Positions 13,100 through 26,000 are shown, numbered from the stretch's first letter. The stretch: 64,000 bases of DNA from Rostratula benghalensis (GCA_013399305.1 VXAI01000177.1:1249869-1313868), one strand, 5' to 3'. Notes: generated from the letters alone by a model not told the origin. Numbers and translations: made by a program.

Positions 13100-15420
13100 A
13101 CTTGGATTCAATCCCTCCTCTGCCTAAAGTAATTCTCAGGGAGAGCACAGATCACCCTCTCTAGGCTGGGCTAGGGGACAGATGGCACCCTGAGGATTTT
13201 CTCCTGAAGGTAGGCCACAATTTGTGAAGAAACCAAAGTTCACTGGATCAGAATGACCCAAGACTTCCTTTTTTTTCCTTTTATAAGCAATTACAGCAAA
13301 TGCATTTAAAATTGTCCGTACATGAAGAATATCGGCTTGAATACACGTACTAGCAATTACTGGAATTGTCTATCCATATACCATAAATTATCAGCTGTAG
13401 CAATCACTTTTTACTTGTTGGTAAAGTTGACAAACTGATAAATTGTGTTTCCTATTTCCTTTTCTGTATAGTTTTCATGACTTCTGCTGTGTAGTTACAG
13501 GGTTGCCACTACCACAGGCAGATATGTGTAACTATAAACGTGTGCAAGCCAAAGAAAATGTTTACTTAATAAAGCTTTATAAACAGACAGAAGTATGTAA
13601 AAAGTTGGAGCACCAGCTGAGTATTTTATTTATGTGGTTCTTTGCAAGAAACACTGGCAATACAACTTAGCAGAGCTGCCTAAGAAAGGTGAGAAATGCA
13701 GGCATTTACAAAGCACATAAGATGGTAGTGTAGCTGCTGTTACAGCAGAGACTTGAGCGTCACTGAAGTGATTTAGCAAGAGAAATTTTGCTAGACATTA
13801 AGACAGACAGTGACGAGGTAAAATTTCTCTTATTCTATATATGTCTTTGGCTGTTACCTTTCTGTTTATATGTTCTGCATTTTCTGGCTCAGACTAGACA
13901 ATCTGAAAGGGAAGAATCATGTTTATGCAGAATTACACTTTCCTGTGCTTCCTTACCCTGTGATTTCACAGCACGTCTCTCTGTGCCAAGCCTCTTAGAG
14001 AAACTCTGGCCCCAGCACACAGCTGGAACAAGAGAACTGTGCTGTGTGCCCTGACCACGCACCTTCACCTGGTATTCACACAGAAACACTCCTTTCTCCT
14101 CAGCCACGTTCCCCCTCAATTCACAAAGCAGAAGTGCTTTTACATCATGCTGTAAGAGTGCTGCAATTTCTGTTTTCTCTTTAGCTACACTAGCACAACC
14201 AGGCATCGTTCTGTACACAGGCCAGCCCCGTCCCACCTTCCAGTAACGTCATGGCTTACAGCCTGCAAGCTGTGAAAGCAGTGCAGTTATGTTGCTTACG
14301 TCTCAAGACTTGGGTGGCTTGTCCAAAGTGCAGTGTACAGCCTTAGCACGTCAGAAAGCAGGGTTTGGCTACCCCAGTGAGTGGACAGCCTGCTTCCTTT
14401 TCTCCGTCTACAGTAAACTCACTAGAACAGCAAACTTACTGAAGGTCAGGAAGCCACTTTTCAGCCTGAAAAAGTCCTGTTTCTTTTGTCATCACTACTT
14501 GCACATAATTAGGTTTGTTAGTGAGAATGCTATGGTTGAAATCCTGCCTGTCATTCCTACATGATTAATCACATTATGCACTAAACCTTGAGAAGGTCTA
14601 TACACTTGAAAGCATAATTCATTACTCTTAATATAATCAGTATTCATAGTTCTCATTGATGTAAGCTGTTGAGTTCTGTATCTTTGATGAATAAGGCTGG
14701 ATTTGACCCTAAATATTTGCCTCCAAAAATAAAATCAGTTGTAAATAGATTAGGCGCAGTATCGTCCAAGCTGGAGATCCCAAGGTGGATAAATATTTAG
14801 AGATGTGATTGGCGATTGTGGTCTACCATTCCCCTAAACCATTGTGAAGTGATAAAAAAGAAAAACTTTTGCACCTCAGTTAGTTTTTGGCATCCTTCCA
14901 AAGTGAAAAGGAAACAAAAATGGTTTGAAATTTACTTTGGTAACATAGTGAAAAGAATAAATATTTCCAAATATTTCATCCAGACAACCCACTACACTCT
15001 CACCATCATAGGGTTCGGGGGATAGACACAGCTCCCACCACATGACTACAGAGATGGTCTGGGGTTTGCACTTAGTATTTGGCCATACTGAATATTTATA
15101 TCTACACACATGCACATTTACCTTTCTTCCCCACCTCTTTTAAACAAGATAACTCCATTTGGCACTAGACTTGAGAGGGATTTGACACCTGGAACTAGCC
15201 CTGACGCTGTTAAACTTGCATTATTTTCTAGAAGGGATCTGATGTAGTCCTTGAGCAATTTTGCATTCGTGAAATTGTAAGCTTAAGAGACTACCACAGT
15301 GCTTTTATGCACAAACATTGCTACATCTTCCATGAAATTGCCTCATTTAAAACAAGTAAAAGAACAGAAAAAAGGTTCTCACTTCACACAGTATTCCTAA
15401 AGATGATTATTCAGTTTTAA
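13100..15420. other. Unique noncoding DNA
   Basis: Nothing identified. A slightly GC-richer patch at 13950-14300 leaves a 115-codon minus-strand frame (13889-14236) and contains a GTAACGTCATGG string that includes a CRE-like half (ACGTCA). I do not regard the frame as a gene. Confidence 0.4.
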
Positions 15421-15424
15421 GAAT

Positions 15425-15998
15425 TTTGCAGTGGGTGCCAAATACTTTAGAAACCAAGTAAAGGCTTGGGACAAGTTCTGTTTATTGTTAAAGGTGTTGT
15501 TTCATGCCGATAGTGCAGTCTTTCCAGAGGTGGCTCGCATCAGAGTCTAGCCTTCACACAAGGGATTGTGCTACCTCAGACGCCTGTTACTCTGTGAACA
15601 AAAGGTGCTTGACATTCTTTACTACCCTTCTAAGAGATGCCCTATATTAATTCAACTGACCAAAAGAGTAGAATACAGACTGTGCCTCTGAGTCCGGTAG
15701 AGAACACTGCCGAGATACTTCACCGAGCTGGAGTTTCAGTCAGCTAGATTTAAGCAGTTCTTATGTTGTCATTCGACTAAAGCCGTATGTAGAAAAAGAT
15801 TCAGGTCAAACTAACCATAAATATGTTTTTAGTATAGTCTCTCATGCCGTTCATGGACATTGCATTCTTTGTGGCCAGAGGTCAGACTACAAGAAGCATA
15901 GCAACCTAGACCTGGCAATAGTAGAAAGAAAAGCATTGATCACTTTTGGGGTGAACTACCCTGATGTCTTCCCAGCAGTCAACAAGCCCGCTGCGTAG
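15425..15998 (+). pseudogene. Unidentified protein-like block, possibly decayed coding sequence
   Basis: One frame is open for 108 codons from 15672 to the TAG at 15996-15998, with no ATG near its start. Its translation is mixed in composition rather than low-complexity, for example HAVHGHCILCGQRSDYKKH at about 15852-15908, followed by a segment rich in charged residues. A second frame upstream (about 15429-15830) is also protein-like but broken by TAG, TGA and TAG between about 15550 and 15700. CpG is more frequent here than in flanking DNA. I do not recognise a family. It could be a decayed transposon gene, a retro-pseudogene, an exon or a conserved noncoding element. A CxxC followed by His is visible, but it does not fit a full C2H2 finger. 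Confidence 0.3.
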
Positions 15999-15999
15999 C

Positions 16000-17465
16000 T
16001 CCAAGGTAACTGTTTGCATAAGAGTGGTAAAAACCCTAATATATTATTGAAAGATTGATAAGATTATGTTATTTCTTACATGATAAAAGAAACATACAGA
16101 AATACGCAACTTTCTTTTGAAAACTCAGTGCAAGGTTATCCACAATGAGTTTAATGATTTGCCAGTACTTGTGTTATTAGTAACATGTATTACAATGCTC
16201 ACACCTGTAGCCCAAATGTTTTCAGTACATGTGGTGCTTGCATCTACAGAATAAGGGATAAGAGCTTATAAATTGCTTTATAAATCAAATCTCAGGGTAT
16301 TTTTATATTCCAGACAGAATCCAGAAATGCCTTTCTCTTAAGATCAAAGTTATTGAGGAAGTCAAACACACTTAACAGACCATTTGAGCAACAAAGAAAC
16401 ATTGGAAACAATGACAAACAAACAAACAGCTTCTTAAAACTAATCCAGAATATCCACTAAGTCAAAACAAAGTGGCCTACTGTTGTTTTGTTAGGTTGGG
16501 TGGGGATTTTTGGGTGGGTTTTTTTTTTTTTTTTTTTTTTTTTGTTAAGTACAACAGGAAATAGCGTATCAAATTCTACAATTCACATTTATGGAAAGAT
16601 AAGAATTGGCATTTTACCCCAAAAGAGAAATACAAATTATGTTTCTTACTGAAAGAAGAAATTAGGGATGATAAGGACATAGTTAAGAAAATACTCAGCT
16701 ATCAGAAATGGCATAACCAGGAAAACAATTTCTGCCCACCTTCTATGTGCAATCTAGTCCTGCTCTCATAAGCCTCAATGAAATACCAAGGTAACTGGCG
16801 TGTAGTTTTTATATGCACTTGTTTAATGTGTTTGTGCAATGAGAAACATGGAAATAAGGTGTTAGGCATCACTACCTGTACTATAGAAGGGCTGGATTAA
16901 AAAAAACAATCCCATTGCTATATAACTTTTACCTCATGAGAAGCTGAATTTTGCTAGAAACGAAAGTCCAGCTTCTAAACTGCATATATTAAGTGGTACT
17001 AAGCTCTTGTAGCACCAAGTTCTTATACTGCCAGGGTAGTAATTACAGTAGGGCTAGATGGGCACAAAATATTGTTTAGGCTGAAGACAAGCCTGACATC
17101 AACAGGAAGTTATCATATGCAGCTGAAATGGAGAATAAAACCTGTTAATATGTGCTCCTTTCCCAGCATTTATTTACCCTAGTAGCCATGATCAGAAACA
17201 TAACATCTCTTTTCAATGCGTCTTGAAGCACTTGTCTTTAAAACATGGCTCACAGCTCTCCCTTTCAGCAGCTTGTTCTGTCTGAAATGGTGTGCAGAAT
17301 TGTATCACACCTTAGCTCTGCAAAGTGAGAGGTGGGCACAAACTTGGGCCTGATCCAAGGGAGTACAAGTGACTCCTGTAACTCCTTGGAGGCCACTTAA
17401 AACTACTGGTTTCAAGACTTCAGTGTCAAAGCCCTTGAAACTTGTTGGTGGCTTTGCAAGTAGAA
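16000..17465. other. Unique noncoding DNA with a long T-tract
   Basis: No gene recognised. It contains a pure run of 25 T at 16519-16543 preceded by G/T-rich sequence (GGTTGGGTGGGG), and a short CAAA repeat near 16420. Confidence 0.5.
16519..16543. repeat. Poly(T) tract, 25 nt
   Basis: An uninterrupted run of 25 T, preceded by TGGGTGGG. No retrotransposed gene body was recognised on the side where a minus-strand poly(A) tail would place one. Confidence 0.95.
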
Positions 17466-17470
17466 GAGTT

Positions 17471-17953
17471 CCCCAGTTCAAGAGAGACAGGGAACTACTG
17501 GAGAGACTCCAGCGCAGGGCAACAAAGATGATTAAGGGATTGGAGCATCTCCCTGATGAGGAAAGGCTGAGAGAGCTGGGACTCTTTAGCGTGGAGAAGA
17601 GAAGGCTGAGGGGAGACCTTATTAATGCTCACAAGTATCTGAAGGGTGGGTTGAAGGACGGTGGAGATGGACTCTTTTCAGTGGTTCCCAGTGACAGGAC
17701 GAGGGGCAATGGACTCAAGCTGGAACACAGGAAGTTCCATTCAAATACGAGAAGAAACTTCTTTAGGGTGAGGGTGCCAGAGCCCTGGAAGAGGCTGCCC
17801 AGGGAGGTTGTGGAGTCCCCTTCTCTAGAGACCTCCAAGACTCTCCAGGCTGCAGTACTGAGTAGTGTGCTGTAGGCACTCCTACTTTAGCAGGGGAGTT
17901 GGACTAGATGATCTCTAGAGGTCCCTTCCAACTCTGACAGTTCTGTGATCTGT
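17471..17953 (+). mobile_element. CR1 LINE, 5'-truncated 3' end (ORF2 C-terminus and tail)
   Basis: The frame 17369-17875 becomes CR1-like from about 17471. It encodes the typical C-terminal ORF2 segment: LLERLQRRATKMIKGLEHL, then EERLRELGLFSVEKRRLRGD, RTRGNG and RNFFRVRV. The usual W(K/N)RLPREVV block follows at about 17789-17812. The noncoding tail has TTGGACTAGATGATCTCTAG and GGTCCCTTCCAAC, then ends in degenerate octamers (GTTCTGTGATCTGT). Only the last ~480 bp are present, as is normal for CR1, which inserts with heavy 5' truncation. The C-terminal segment is open with no stop, so it is younger than the 9.2-kb and 34.5-kb copies. The sequence type differs from the copy at 53.9 kb. Confidence 0.96.
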
Positions 17954-19370
17954 AAATCCATGATGTAAAAATGACAGCAGAGCAGAGGGGAATTAGAGGA
18001 GTCCAGTGCAAGCTGACACGTTATTTTTATTGGCAGACCATAAAGTATACAACTACCAAAAAGATATGAAAGCAGAGACTCCACTGAGATTTTACTGGGA
18101 GATCAGTTGTAACTTAGGGATTAAATGTATTCCCGAACAACTTGTTTCCATTTCCCCAAGTACTTCTTTTTAGTAGTAACTTAGCATATTTCTTTGTTCC
18201 AGCTCTTTTCTAGAGCACATCTAATAGAGTTTTACGTGGTAAGTCTCTGTAGACTGGATTCATCAGGCTTATATAAAGCTAGTGGAGTGCCAAAGAACAA
18301 TCTAGCCAGCACTGGCTTTCTGTCAGAGAACACTGGGATGAAATGTCATCTAGTCAATTCCCGTAGCCAGTTCCTTCTGGCATTCCTGACACCAGTTTGT
18401 CTAACCTAAAAGCCACAAGTAAAGGAAAATACATTGCCCTCCAACACAATCTCCCCAAAGGCTAAAAAAATCTTAGCAAGCTTTGTAGATAGACAGTAGA
18501 TGCAGGGCCTCCTACTTTATGGAGGGTGTTGGCTGTTTCTCATGACCTTTCTGTGAGTGTGCTGCAGAAATACAGTCTAGGTGGGAGCTACCATGAAACA
18601 AAGATAGAATTGATTAGAAAAATCACAGTCATAGTCAGTGTAGTTCTTAATGATTCATGATCAAATCGTAATAATATATCAAATGGGTTTTCACATTAAT
18701 GGTCTGAATCCTTGAGTAGACAGTGCACTTAATAAGTTTGTGTGTGTATGAAGTGGAAAAGATTGCACTCACTTCAGCGGATAGAGAGCATTTGAGATTG
18801 TCTTGACAAGGAAATATTCTGTGCACAATATTATGCTGCTGTGGGAATAATCAACCACAGAAATTCAACTTGAAGAACATCTATGCAGCAGCTCTGCAGG
18901 AAAGGAGCTGTGGCTGGAACAACTCACAGACCAAAGAGGCTTTGCCAACTCATACTTCTGCAATATGGCATCATCTGAGGTATTAATAGGCCTATCAGTA
19001 GTCAAGATTGACTTGGGAACCGCCTGAGTAAAAGCCTTTCTAATGAGAATACTCAACTCTAAGTACCACAGTTTAGAATTACATTAGTGGAAATCTTCCA
19101 GAAATGACTAACAACTGGAAACATAAGGAGCAAGGTGGGTGGGGCAGTCAGAGATGACAGGGGTATTTCTTTAGCCTAGGGACTACACTGCAATGAGAAA
19201 AAAATATAAATATTTCCCTGTGTCTCCTGGATATAGAAGGAGAAGCAATAATCCTGAATTGTAGAAAGATTAGATATCTTTGAATTTGTGGATGCTTAAG
19301 GGCAAGAATGGATTACCTAGGAAAAATTACAGCATCTCATAGAACAAACTTTTGTTAGGAAATTTTCAGG
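17954..19370. other. Unique noncoding DNA
   Basis: No gene or repeat recognised; open frames are all under 75 codons. Confidence 0.45.
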
Positions 19371-19374
19371 CAGA

Positions 19375-19432
19375 GTTGCTGAGGTTGGAAATGAACTAGA
19401 TAAACTTAAAGGTCCCTCCTAGACATGTTCCT
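19375..19432 (+). mobile_element. Possible old CR1 tail
   Basis: The string GAACTAGATAAACTTAAAGG followed by TCCCTCCTAGAC resembles the CR1 tail (GACTAGATGACCTTTAAAGG then TCCCTTCCA). No octamer repeats or ORF2 remnant can be seen, so this is a weak call. Confidence 0.3.
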
Positions 19433-19769
19433 TGTTGATCTATCTATAAGAGCTGAATGTCGAGCTCCTGCTCTCTGCTACTTTTAGAAAGGTTCATGAC
19501 ATATTCTTGGCCCAATGTTACAACAGCTCACCAGTTTAGATCATTAATTTCCTGCTGCGGAGCTCATATACACAGTACATGCCATTCTTACCACAGTCAA
19601 TAATGCGGTCTCTCACTGACACCTCCAGCACTACCATTGAAAACCTATGTTTCCTGACCTACCTTATGTTTGTCTCCCTGACACATTACTGAAGGAACAG
19701 ATTCCTTCGCCAAACCCATGGTTGTTTGGCTCTTAATTAAGACATATTTTAAAAAACTTCCAGTAATGC

Positions 19770-20040
19770 TCCAGCCGTAGTTTTTTGGTTTTCATGATCA
19801 GCTCTGCAATGGTGACACAATTTATAAAGTTCCATCTCCTGGCACACAAAGATGGATGGTTCTCCCTGCACAACATTTCCGGACTGTGGTGCTATGCCAG
19901 TGCTGTGTGATGCAAACGTGAGCAACATTGTGTTTGCATGCCCATTGGAGCACAATATGCAGTGCAGCACAATGCCACGTGTCAGCTTTTGTCTGCTGAT
20001 GGCAATAATCGCTTGGGCCAAATGCATCAATGTATGAGAA
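19770..20040. promoter_or_regulatory. Candidate conserved block (noncoding element or lost exon)
   Basis: A 270-bp island of mixed composition stands out from AT-rich neighbours. It is open on the minus strand for 93 codons (19749-20030) and for 73 in another minus frame, and for 61 codons on the plus strand. It carries octamer-like TTTGCATG, ATGCATCAAT and CAATGTATGAGAACAA (POU/SOX-like) strings and ends against a T15-type tract near 20052. I recognise no protein. Three open frames at once suggest composition rather than coding. Confidence 0.3.
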
Positions 20041-20469
20041 CAACGGATTTCTTTTTTTTTTTTTTTTGCTGTTTCTATTTTAGTGTAACGAATGGTTTAC
20101 ATTTATTTCAACTCTAGTTAGTTCTGGTAATAGAGTTGGACTGACGCCCACAGAAAACAAAGCTGTGTGTTCTATTCTCTGTTCTTCCCGCAGAAAAACG
20201 GCTTTAAGACACAAAAACTTTAAATATGATGTAGGTGACCTATCTGATGAAAAACTACTTAAATTCTCCTCTCTCCCTGCTATCATCACAGAATTATCTT
20301 CAATAACACTTCCCCCCCACCTCCTCCCCACATAGGAAATTGCATAACATTGCTGAGAACAAATTCTAATTTACAAGAATGATCCATACTTTGGCTGAGG
20401 GAATGACAGTGTTCATTACCAGTAACTTCTCTTGAATCTCAAGCTTGTCTTCTTCTCTGATTTTTGTAG

Positions 20470-20609
20470 AAATACTAGATGCAGAAATTTGTCCAGTTAC
20501 TGCTGAATCTTCAACCTCACTTCTTCAGAAAAGCATTAAAAAGGTAGTGAAAAATAAATTCAGACATCTGAAATCAGACTTCAGCATGGAGATGCCAAGT
20601 CTGGATTAA
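20470..20609 (+). other. Exon-like open segment behind a strong splice acceptor
   Basis: A pyrimidine-rich stretch ends in TTTTTGTAG at 20469. From codon 20472 the downstream sequence reads 45 sense codons to a TAA at 20607-20609. The translation begins ILDAEICPVTAESSTSLLQK and then turns basic (SIKKVVKNKFRHLKSD). An internal donor-like AAG/GTAGTG sits at 20541-20549, so an exon of 74 nt (20470-20543) is the alternative to a terminal exon. I recognise no protein family. Short open segments behind good acceptors do occur by chance. Confidence 0.22.
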
Positions 20610-20619
20610 TAGATTAGAG

Positions 20620-22920
20620 GACAGATTACTTCAAAAACCTGACTGGAACATGATCTTATATACGCATCCCAAATTGTCTTAATTTACCAAAGAGGAATGA
20701 AACTTAATAGATCCATAAATAAAGATAATGGGGTGATACTAATGGCACGACTGCCCCTTTGTATCTCCAGCTCACTGGAAACTGCTGCTCCCCAAAGGGG
20801 AGAACCTGATTGCAGTAATCTTGCTGCATATCTAGTCCACCCAGGCCTGTGGTAAACTTTATATGTAAAAAGCATACAAATCTATGAATGCATAAAAATG
20901 TAGAAATACTCTGGTTGTCATATGGCACTCCAAAATCTGTCTCAGTGTGTCCATACAAGGCTCTAGTGTGTTTCCATGCAGATTTTCAAAGACCTGCTTA
21001 CTCCAGAAACACATCCCTCTCCAGGAGTCCGCTAAGACTACGGCTTTCTACTGAAGCAAGGCAAAGCCCACAGGCAAAGCAAGAAAGAAAAAGACTTCTC
21101 TTTGACGCCTTCAAGAACTGAGTTTCTAGAACAGTTCAGTTGACTCTCACCATATTGCAGAATTTTCCCTGCAGAAGCTCTCTTGACCATAACCATGGAG
21201 GGGAAAATGAAAAAGACACGCACTGTGCAATCTCACTCAGGCAGATTCTTCTGTGCAAGCACAGAACAAAATACTAAAGCTCCTTGCAATCCACTGGGCA
21301 TTCTTGACCTGCAAATCCAGTTTGCTAGGGTATTGCCTAGGTAACAGTTGTTTTAGCAATTTCCTAATGCAGATTAACACTCTGGGCAACCACTTATTCA
21401 GTAATTCCAAACCAAATCCTTAGTATACACCAGTGTTCCAGACCTCCTGTGACTCTCCTGTGAGCTGCATAATCTATGAACCTGTTGGCACACAGAAGTG
21501 TGGGCTAATTAATAGATTCATTATCACAATGTGATACACATCATCAATTTTTTACATTGTCTTTGGTCCAACAGTCACTGGCAGTATTACAATGCATGGT
21601 AAGTAATTTAAGATATCATATTATTATCCTTCTACGCATGTTTAAAATTTGCATAGTTGCAAAACATTAATTTTGTTCACAGGTGAGGTTTCTATACACT
21701 GATGTCTCACTTGAGCAGTTTAAAGCAAGAACTGAAATATCTTCGCCAGAACTTTTCTTCATTTATTTTCAACACCCCTGAGTGACATTTTAGCTGCCTT
21801 TAAATACTTCCTCTTCATAATGAGCAGGAGGCACTGATGCTTTTGAATCATAATGCCTCCTCTTTTGTTTGGGGGGGGAGGGCAAATTATAATTTCAGTC
21901 AGTAGAATATTTTAATTAATTATTTACATGCATCACTCAGCAACCAAAGTAGAAATTAAAAAGCCAGGATATGTTCTATCTTAGGAATAAAATTCCTTAT
22001 AAAAACAATTAGCAGTTGCAGCTTTTTCTGCCTGAGAGCTAAGTGCTTGATTTTTTACTCCTCTTGTAGAAAAAACACCTCTATCCACAGGCTCTCCCTG
22101 CCCCCAAATTCAAAGGAACATCCAAGAAATCTCTGTGGTCATTTTGCCCATGACAGAGTATCTGTTGTGCTTTTGTCTTGGATCTATATGTTCTTTTAAG
22201 AAGACAAGAAGGTGAGGCTCCCTAGAGGGAAGTCAAAGGAGAGGGTTTTGCCTCAAACCAAAGCACCATCGCAATGGGGAGATGTTCCAGCAAGGCAAAC
22301 ATTTGGCTGGCAAGAGAGCAGTGGACAGTGAGTCTTCTACAGACCCTTTTTATTTCTGTTCTGTTCTAATTTCTTGTTTTATGTTTCCTTTATTTCAAAA
22401 GAGTTACATTTCTAGCTTTTTCAATGAAAAATATGCTTTTCTGATTTTGAAAGTCTTTTAGTCTTCCATTGGGAGTTGACTATAAGGAGAAGATTTGGGC
22501 AGATCCATCCCAGAGTCTGGACCAGGTTAGCCTCACATCCAAATGCCTATAAAGCAGTATATCTTCATTGCTGGAAACAGCCAGATGATACTTTCCCATC
22601 ACTTTACAATTTATTATAAAACATGAACACTGTACAGTGTCATGGTTGTCAGGTGATCTAAGCACAGTGTATCGCAGGCACTTGAACTGGGTTCAGTGCA
22701 TCATGCGAAATGAAGAGAGTAACAGCAGTGAATAAATGATGCATACAGAAAAAAATGGGCAAGAAATGAAGCCAAAAGACAGGTTTTGATTTTTAGTGGC
22801 TATAGAAAAAGGATTTCTTTAGGGACTCTGTTTTGGGAGAGTTAGGGTTTTTTTTAAAAAAAAGGAAAGTTCTCTTACTTTATCAAACAGAACTAACAAT
22901 ATATGAATTTTTTGAGCAAG
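20620..22920. other. Unique noncoding DNA
   Basis: Nothing identified. A G-rich run (eight G) lies near 21870-21878. Confidence 0.45.
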
Positions 22921-22930
22921 GATGTACTCG

Positions 22931-23012
22931 CATATTTTCATATGCAATAATATCATACATATTTTTATATGTATGCATATGCATAATATGCATAATATCA
23001 TACATATTTTTG
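22931..23012. repeat. AT-rich palindromic cluster with internal direct repeat
   Basis: CATACATAT (22954-22962) and ATATGTATG (22967-22975) form a perfect 9-bp stem with a TTTT loop. The string ATAATATCATACATATTTTT occurs twice, about 46 bp apart (from about 22947 and about 22993), with ATGCATATGCAT-type palindromes between them. Confidence 0.7.
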
Positions 23013-23019
23013 TTCCAAG

Positions 23020-26000
23020 TTTGGCCTAACAAACAACTACACCTTGTTCAAACAAGTGTAAAGAATGGAGAAAAAACTTAAAGGGAAAGGCAATAGCATC
23101 ATCCAAAAAACCAAAACCAAAATACCTCCCTCTACCAGCTGGAAATGTTAATTTTAGTATCTATAGCTACATTAAAAGTATGAGATAACTGCTTTTGTTT
23201 TATTAGAACAAGACTCATGAAAATAACCTCATCCTACTTGCATTGAAAAAAAAAAGTGAGATGTCTGATACGGCAGCATTTTGAGACTTAACTTCAAATC
23301 TTTAGTTTTCAATTAATTAATACATGTTACATCATACAACATACATGTTCAGCTGAGCTAGCAGGAAATCATCCTGCTTTACTGACATTTCCAAATTAAT
23401 GTTTGTCCCAAATCAGATCACAAAATGCTGATGTTTCCCACAGAATGTAAGGTGCCCAATAAGATTTCAGAGGAAAATACGGAACATATGCAAATTATTA
23501 AGGACTGCTAACACCTTCCTAGTCCAAGCAAAATAAATCTGTAATTTTTGTTTGTTTGTTGTTACTGTATGTAGAGAGAAAATTATGTTGTAGACCTCAA
23601 AATCATTTACCAATTTATCAAAATTAGTATCAGAATACCAGGTGGGAAACAACATCTTTCAGCCTGTCCTCATATACTTCCATCAAAACAGGATGGGAAC
23701 CAGTGACAGATGCTCACTGAATTAATTGCTGCCATGGTTTAAGATGTTATTGCCCAAAGTGAGAGTTTGTTTCCTAAACCAGAGCCAGTGGCATGAATCA
23801 TGCTCTTCCTCCTTCTCAGAGTGAGGTCAGAATCTTGGTTAGGTTAATACGGTTTTCTTTGTCCTAAAGGTAATTATAAATGCTAGAAATATCCTTTCCA
23901 TTAATTTGTTCTGGCAAAGATATAGTAGCAAACAATCCTAGGAATAGCTTTCTAATCCACTGCATTTCTGACATGAGCATCTAAGTGAGTCTTGATAATC
24001 TAAAGCATGAAAACACAAACACCTAGAGGAACTTTTAGCAGCATACTAATGAAACATACTGCAGACTAGCCCTTCTATTCCTTTTTCTCTCATAAGCTGA
24101 CTCCTGCTTCCCACAGGCAGCTGTAAAGCTGTGCACATGCACACGAGGTTGTGGGCTCCTTTTATTTTTGGCAACCCATCTAAAGCTTAACACGAATGCT
24201 GAAAAAAGTTACATTAACAGCAAATGTGACTTAATGGTCCAAACTTACCAGCACACAAACTCCTTTCTTTGGTGAACATGAAACAGTGGATTTGAGCTAG
24301 CCAAAGGTCTGGACTTGAGAATTAATTGAAAAAATAACAGCAGTCCTTGCCAGCCTAAAGCTAATAAGCCATACAGCCACCTTCTGTGCTTATTACACTC
24401 CCTCTCCTGAAGAGAAAGAGGATGTTTAATGTCTGCTGGAGACGCATGGCATTGAGACACGCAGCTTGTAACCCATTATTTTGCTCCACTTTCAGCTGGT
24501 ACCAGTTGCCCCATTCGGCTGCCTCGAGCCAACATTGCAAAAAGGGACAATCAAGGAGCCAAACCCACCTTCCAGCAACTGCTCACCCCCAGTGCAGCAG
24601 AGAACAGGAACAAGGAGATTTAATCCCCCTTACTTAAGGTGCTTTGGTGATACAGCAGCACAACGTACAAACACCTAGTGACTATGGACCACCAGCACGG
24701 AGAGCGCCCCAGGGTTGTGGAAACTAAACTGTGTCTAAGGAAACAAAATCTCGAATTTTGAGACCAGAGCTGAGATTTATTTATTTATTTTATTGCCTTT
24801 ATTGTTTAGTCAGATATAATTTAACTGGTCATAAATGGAAAATCCTAACAGGCCATGACAAAAACTAGCAAAAAGGGAGCGATATTAGTAGGCACGCAGA
24901 GTGTACACGGACGCTGCAGATAAGGTATTTTTTTATATCCTTCTAGAGCTGTGACCACCAGCTGAAGCACTTTTTGGCAGGTCTTATGGTTAAATGTCCA
25001 GTTAGAATTGGAGAAAATTGACTGCTGTCAGATTATCACATCGCAACTCTAAACTCTGGGCCAATCAAACTTCAGTGTAGCCACTGAACACCAAGTTTGT
25101 TTAACAACAAACTGTTGGAAATGGAGATATGCTAGCATCGTATTGCAGAATGGTTATGAAGAAACACAGGTTATTCATATTTTGAAAACCTAGAGGAAGA
25201 AGCTGGGCTTGCCACACAAATGAGACAGCAAAGTGAAATTTGCAAGATTAGTTTGTGTTTTACTAATGATCAGAATTAGATCAATGGAAGTAAATACATG
25301 TATTAAAAAAAATCTCAGAAATGTCTTTATGAAGTTATTGCAGCAATATTGGCAACAAAATCAGTTAGTTACCCGAAGCCAAAAATTCCCATTATGTTGT
25401 CATTAGAACTTATTTTGAAAGTCCCAAATAAGAGACAATTATCAAACTTTAGAGGGAAGCTGCATGGCTTTTGAGCAGTTTTAAACAGATATCTAATTTC
25501 ATATGGAGAATATGGTTTCTTTTTGTCTTTTTTTTTTTTTTTTTTTTTTTTGCTTTAATTCCATGAGGGTACTAAAACATGGACCTTTTCATTAAAGTTA
25601 CATAATTCAAAAAACTCTTTCTAGTGATCACTGGTCAATTAAAACTAATGGCAACATGTATATCCACCATCTAGCAAAATTCTGCTGAATTTCATTTGAA
25701 TTTTCCCCGTGAAAAGGAAAGAGTCCAGGCTTATTTGATACCTGGCTTGATCTGATTTAAATTGGCTCTAGAGTTTTTTACAAGCATGTTGTTCATGTGG
25801 AGTTGGGAAGTAGTTTGCAAGTAGGAGCACGAAGTGGGTCTGAAAAAGACCAACACATTTCCAGCCAGTATAGTAAAATACAGTAGATGCATGTGAAAAT
25901 TTTAGAAAAATACACACAGCTCTAGCCTATGCAAAATGGCCTGGTAGGTTTTTAACTTATTTATTTGTTCATTTTGTACAAGCTGTTTTCATGAACTAGG

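Noticed and set aside
15852..15908. Zinc finger in the 15.7-16.0 kb open segment
   Set aside because: CxxC and a following His are present, but the spacing and second His of a C2H2 finger are missing.
16519..16543. Poly(T)/poly(A) tracts (also 25528-25551 and 36265-36290) as tails of processed pseudogenes
   Set aside because: No gene-derived body or target duplication could be seen next to any of them.
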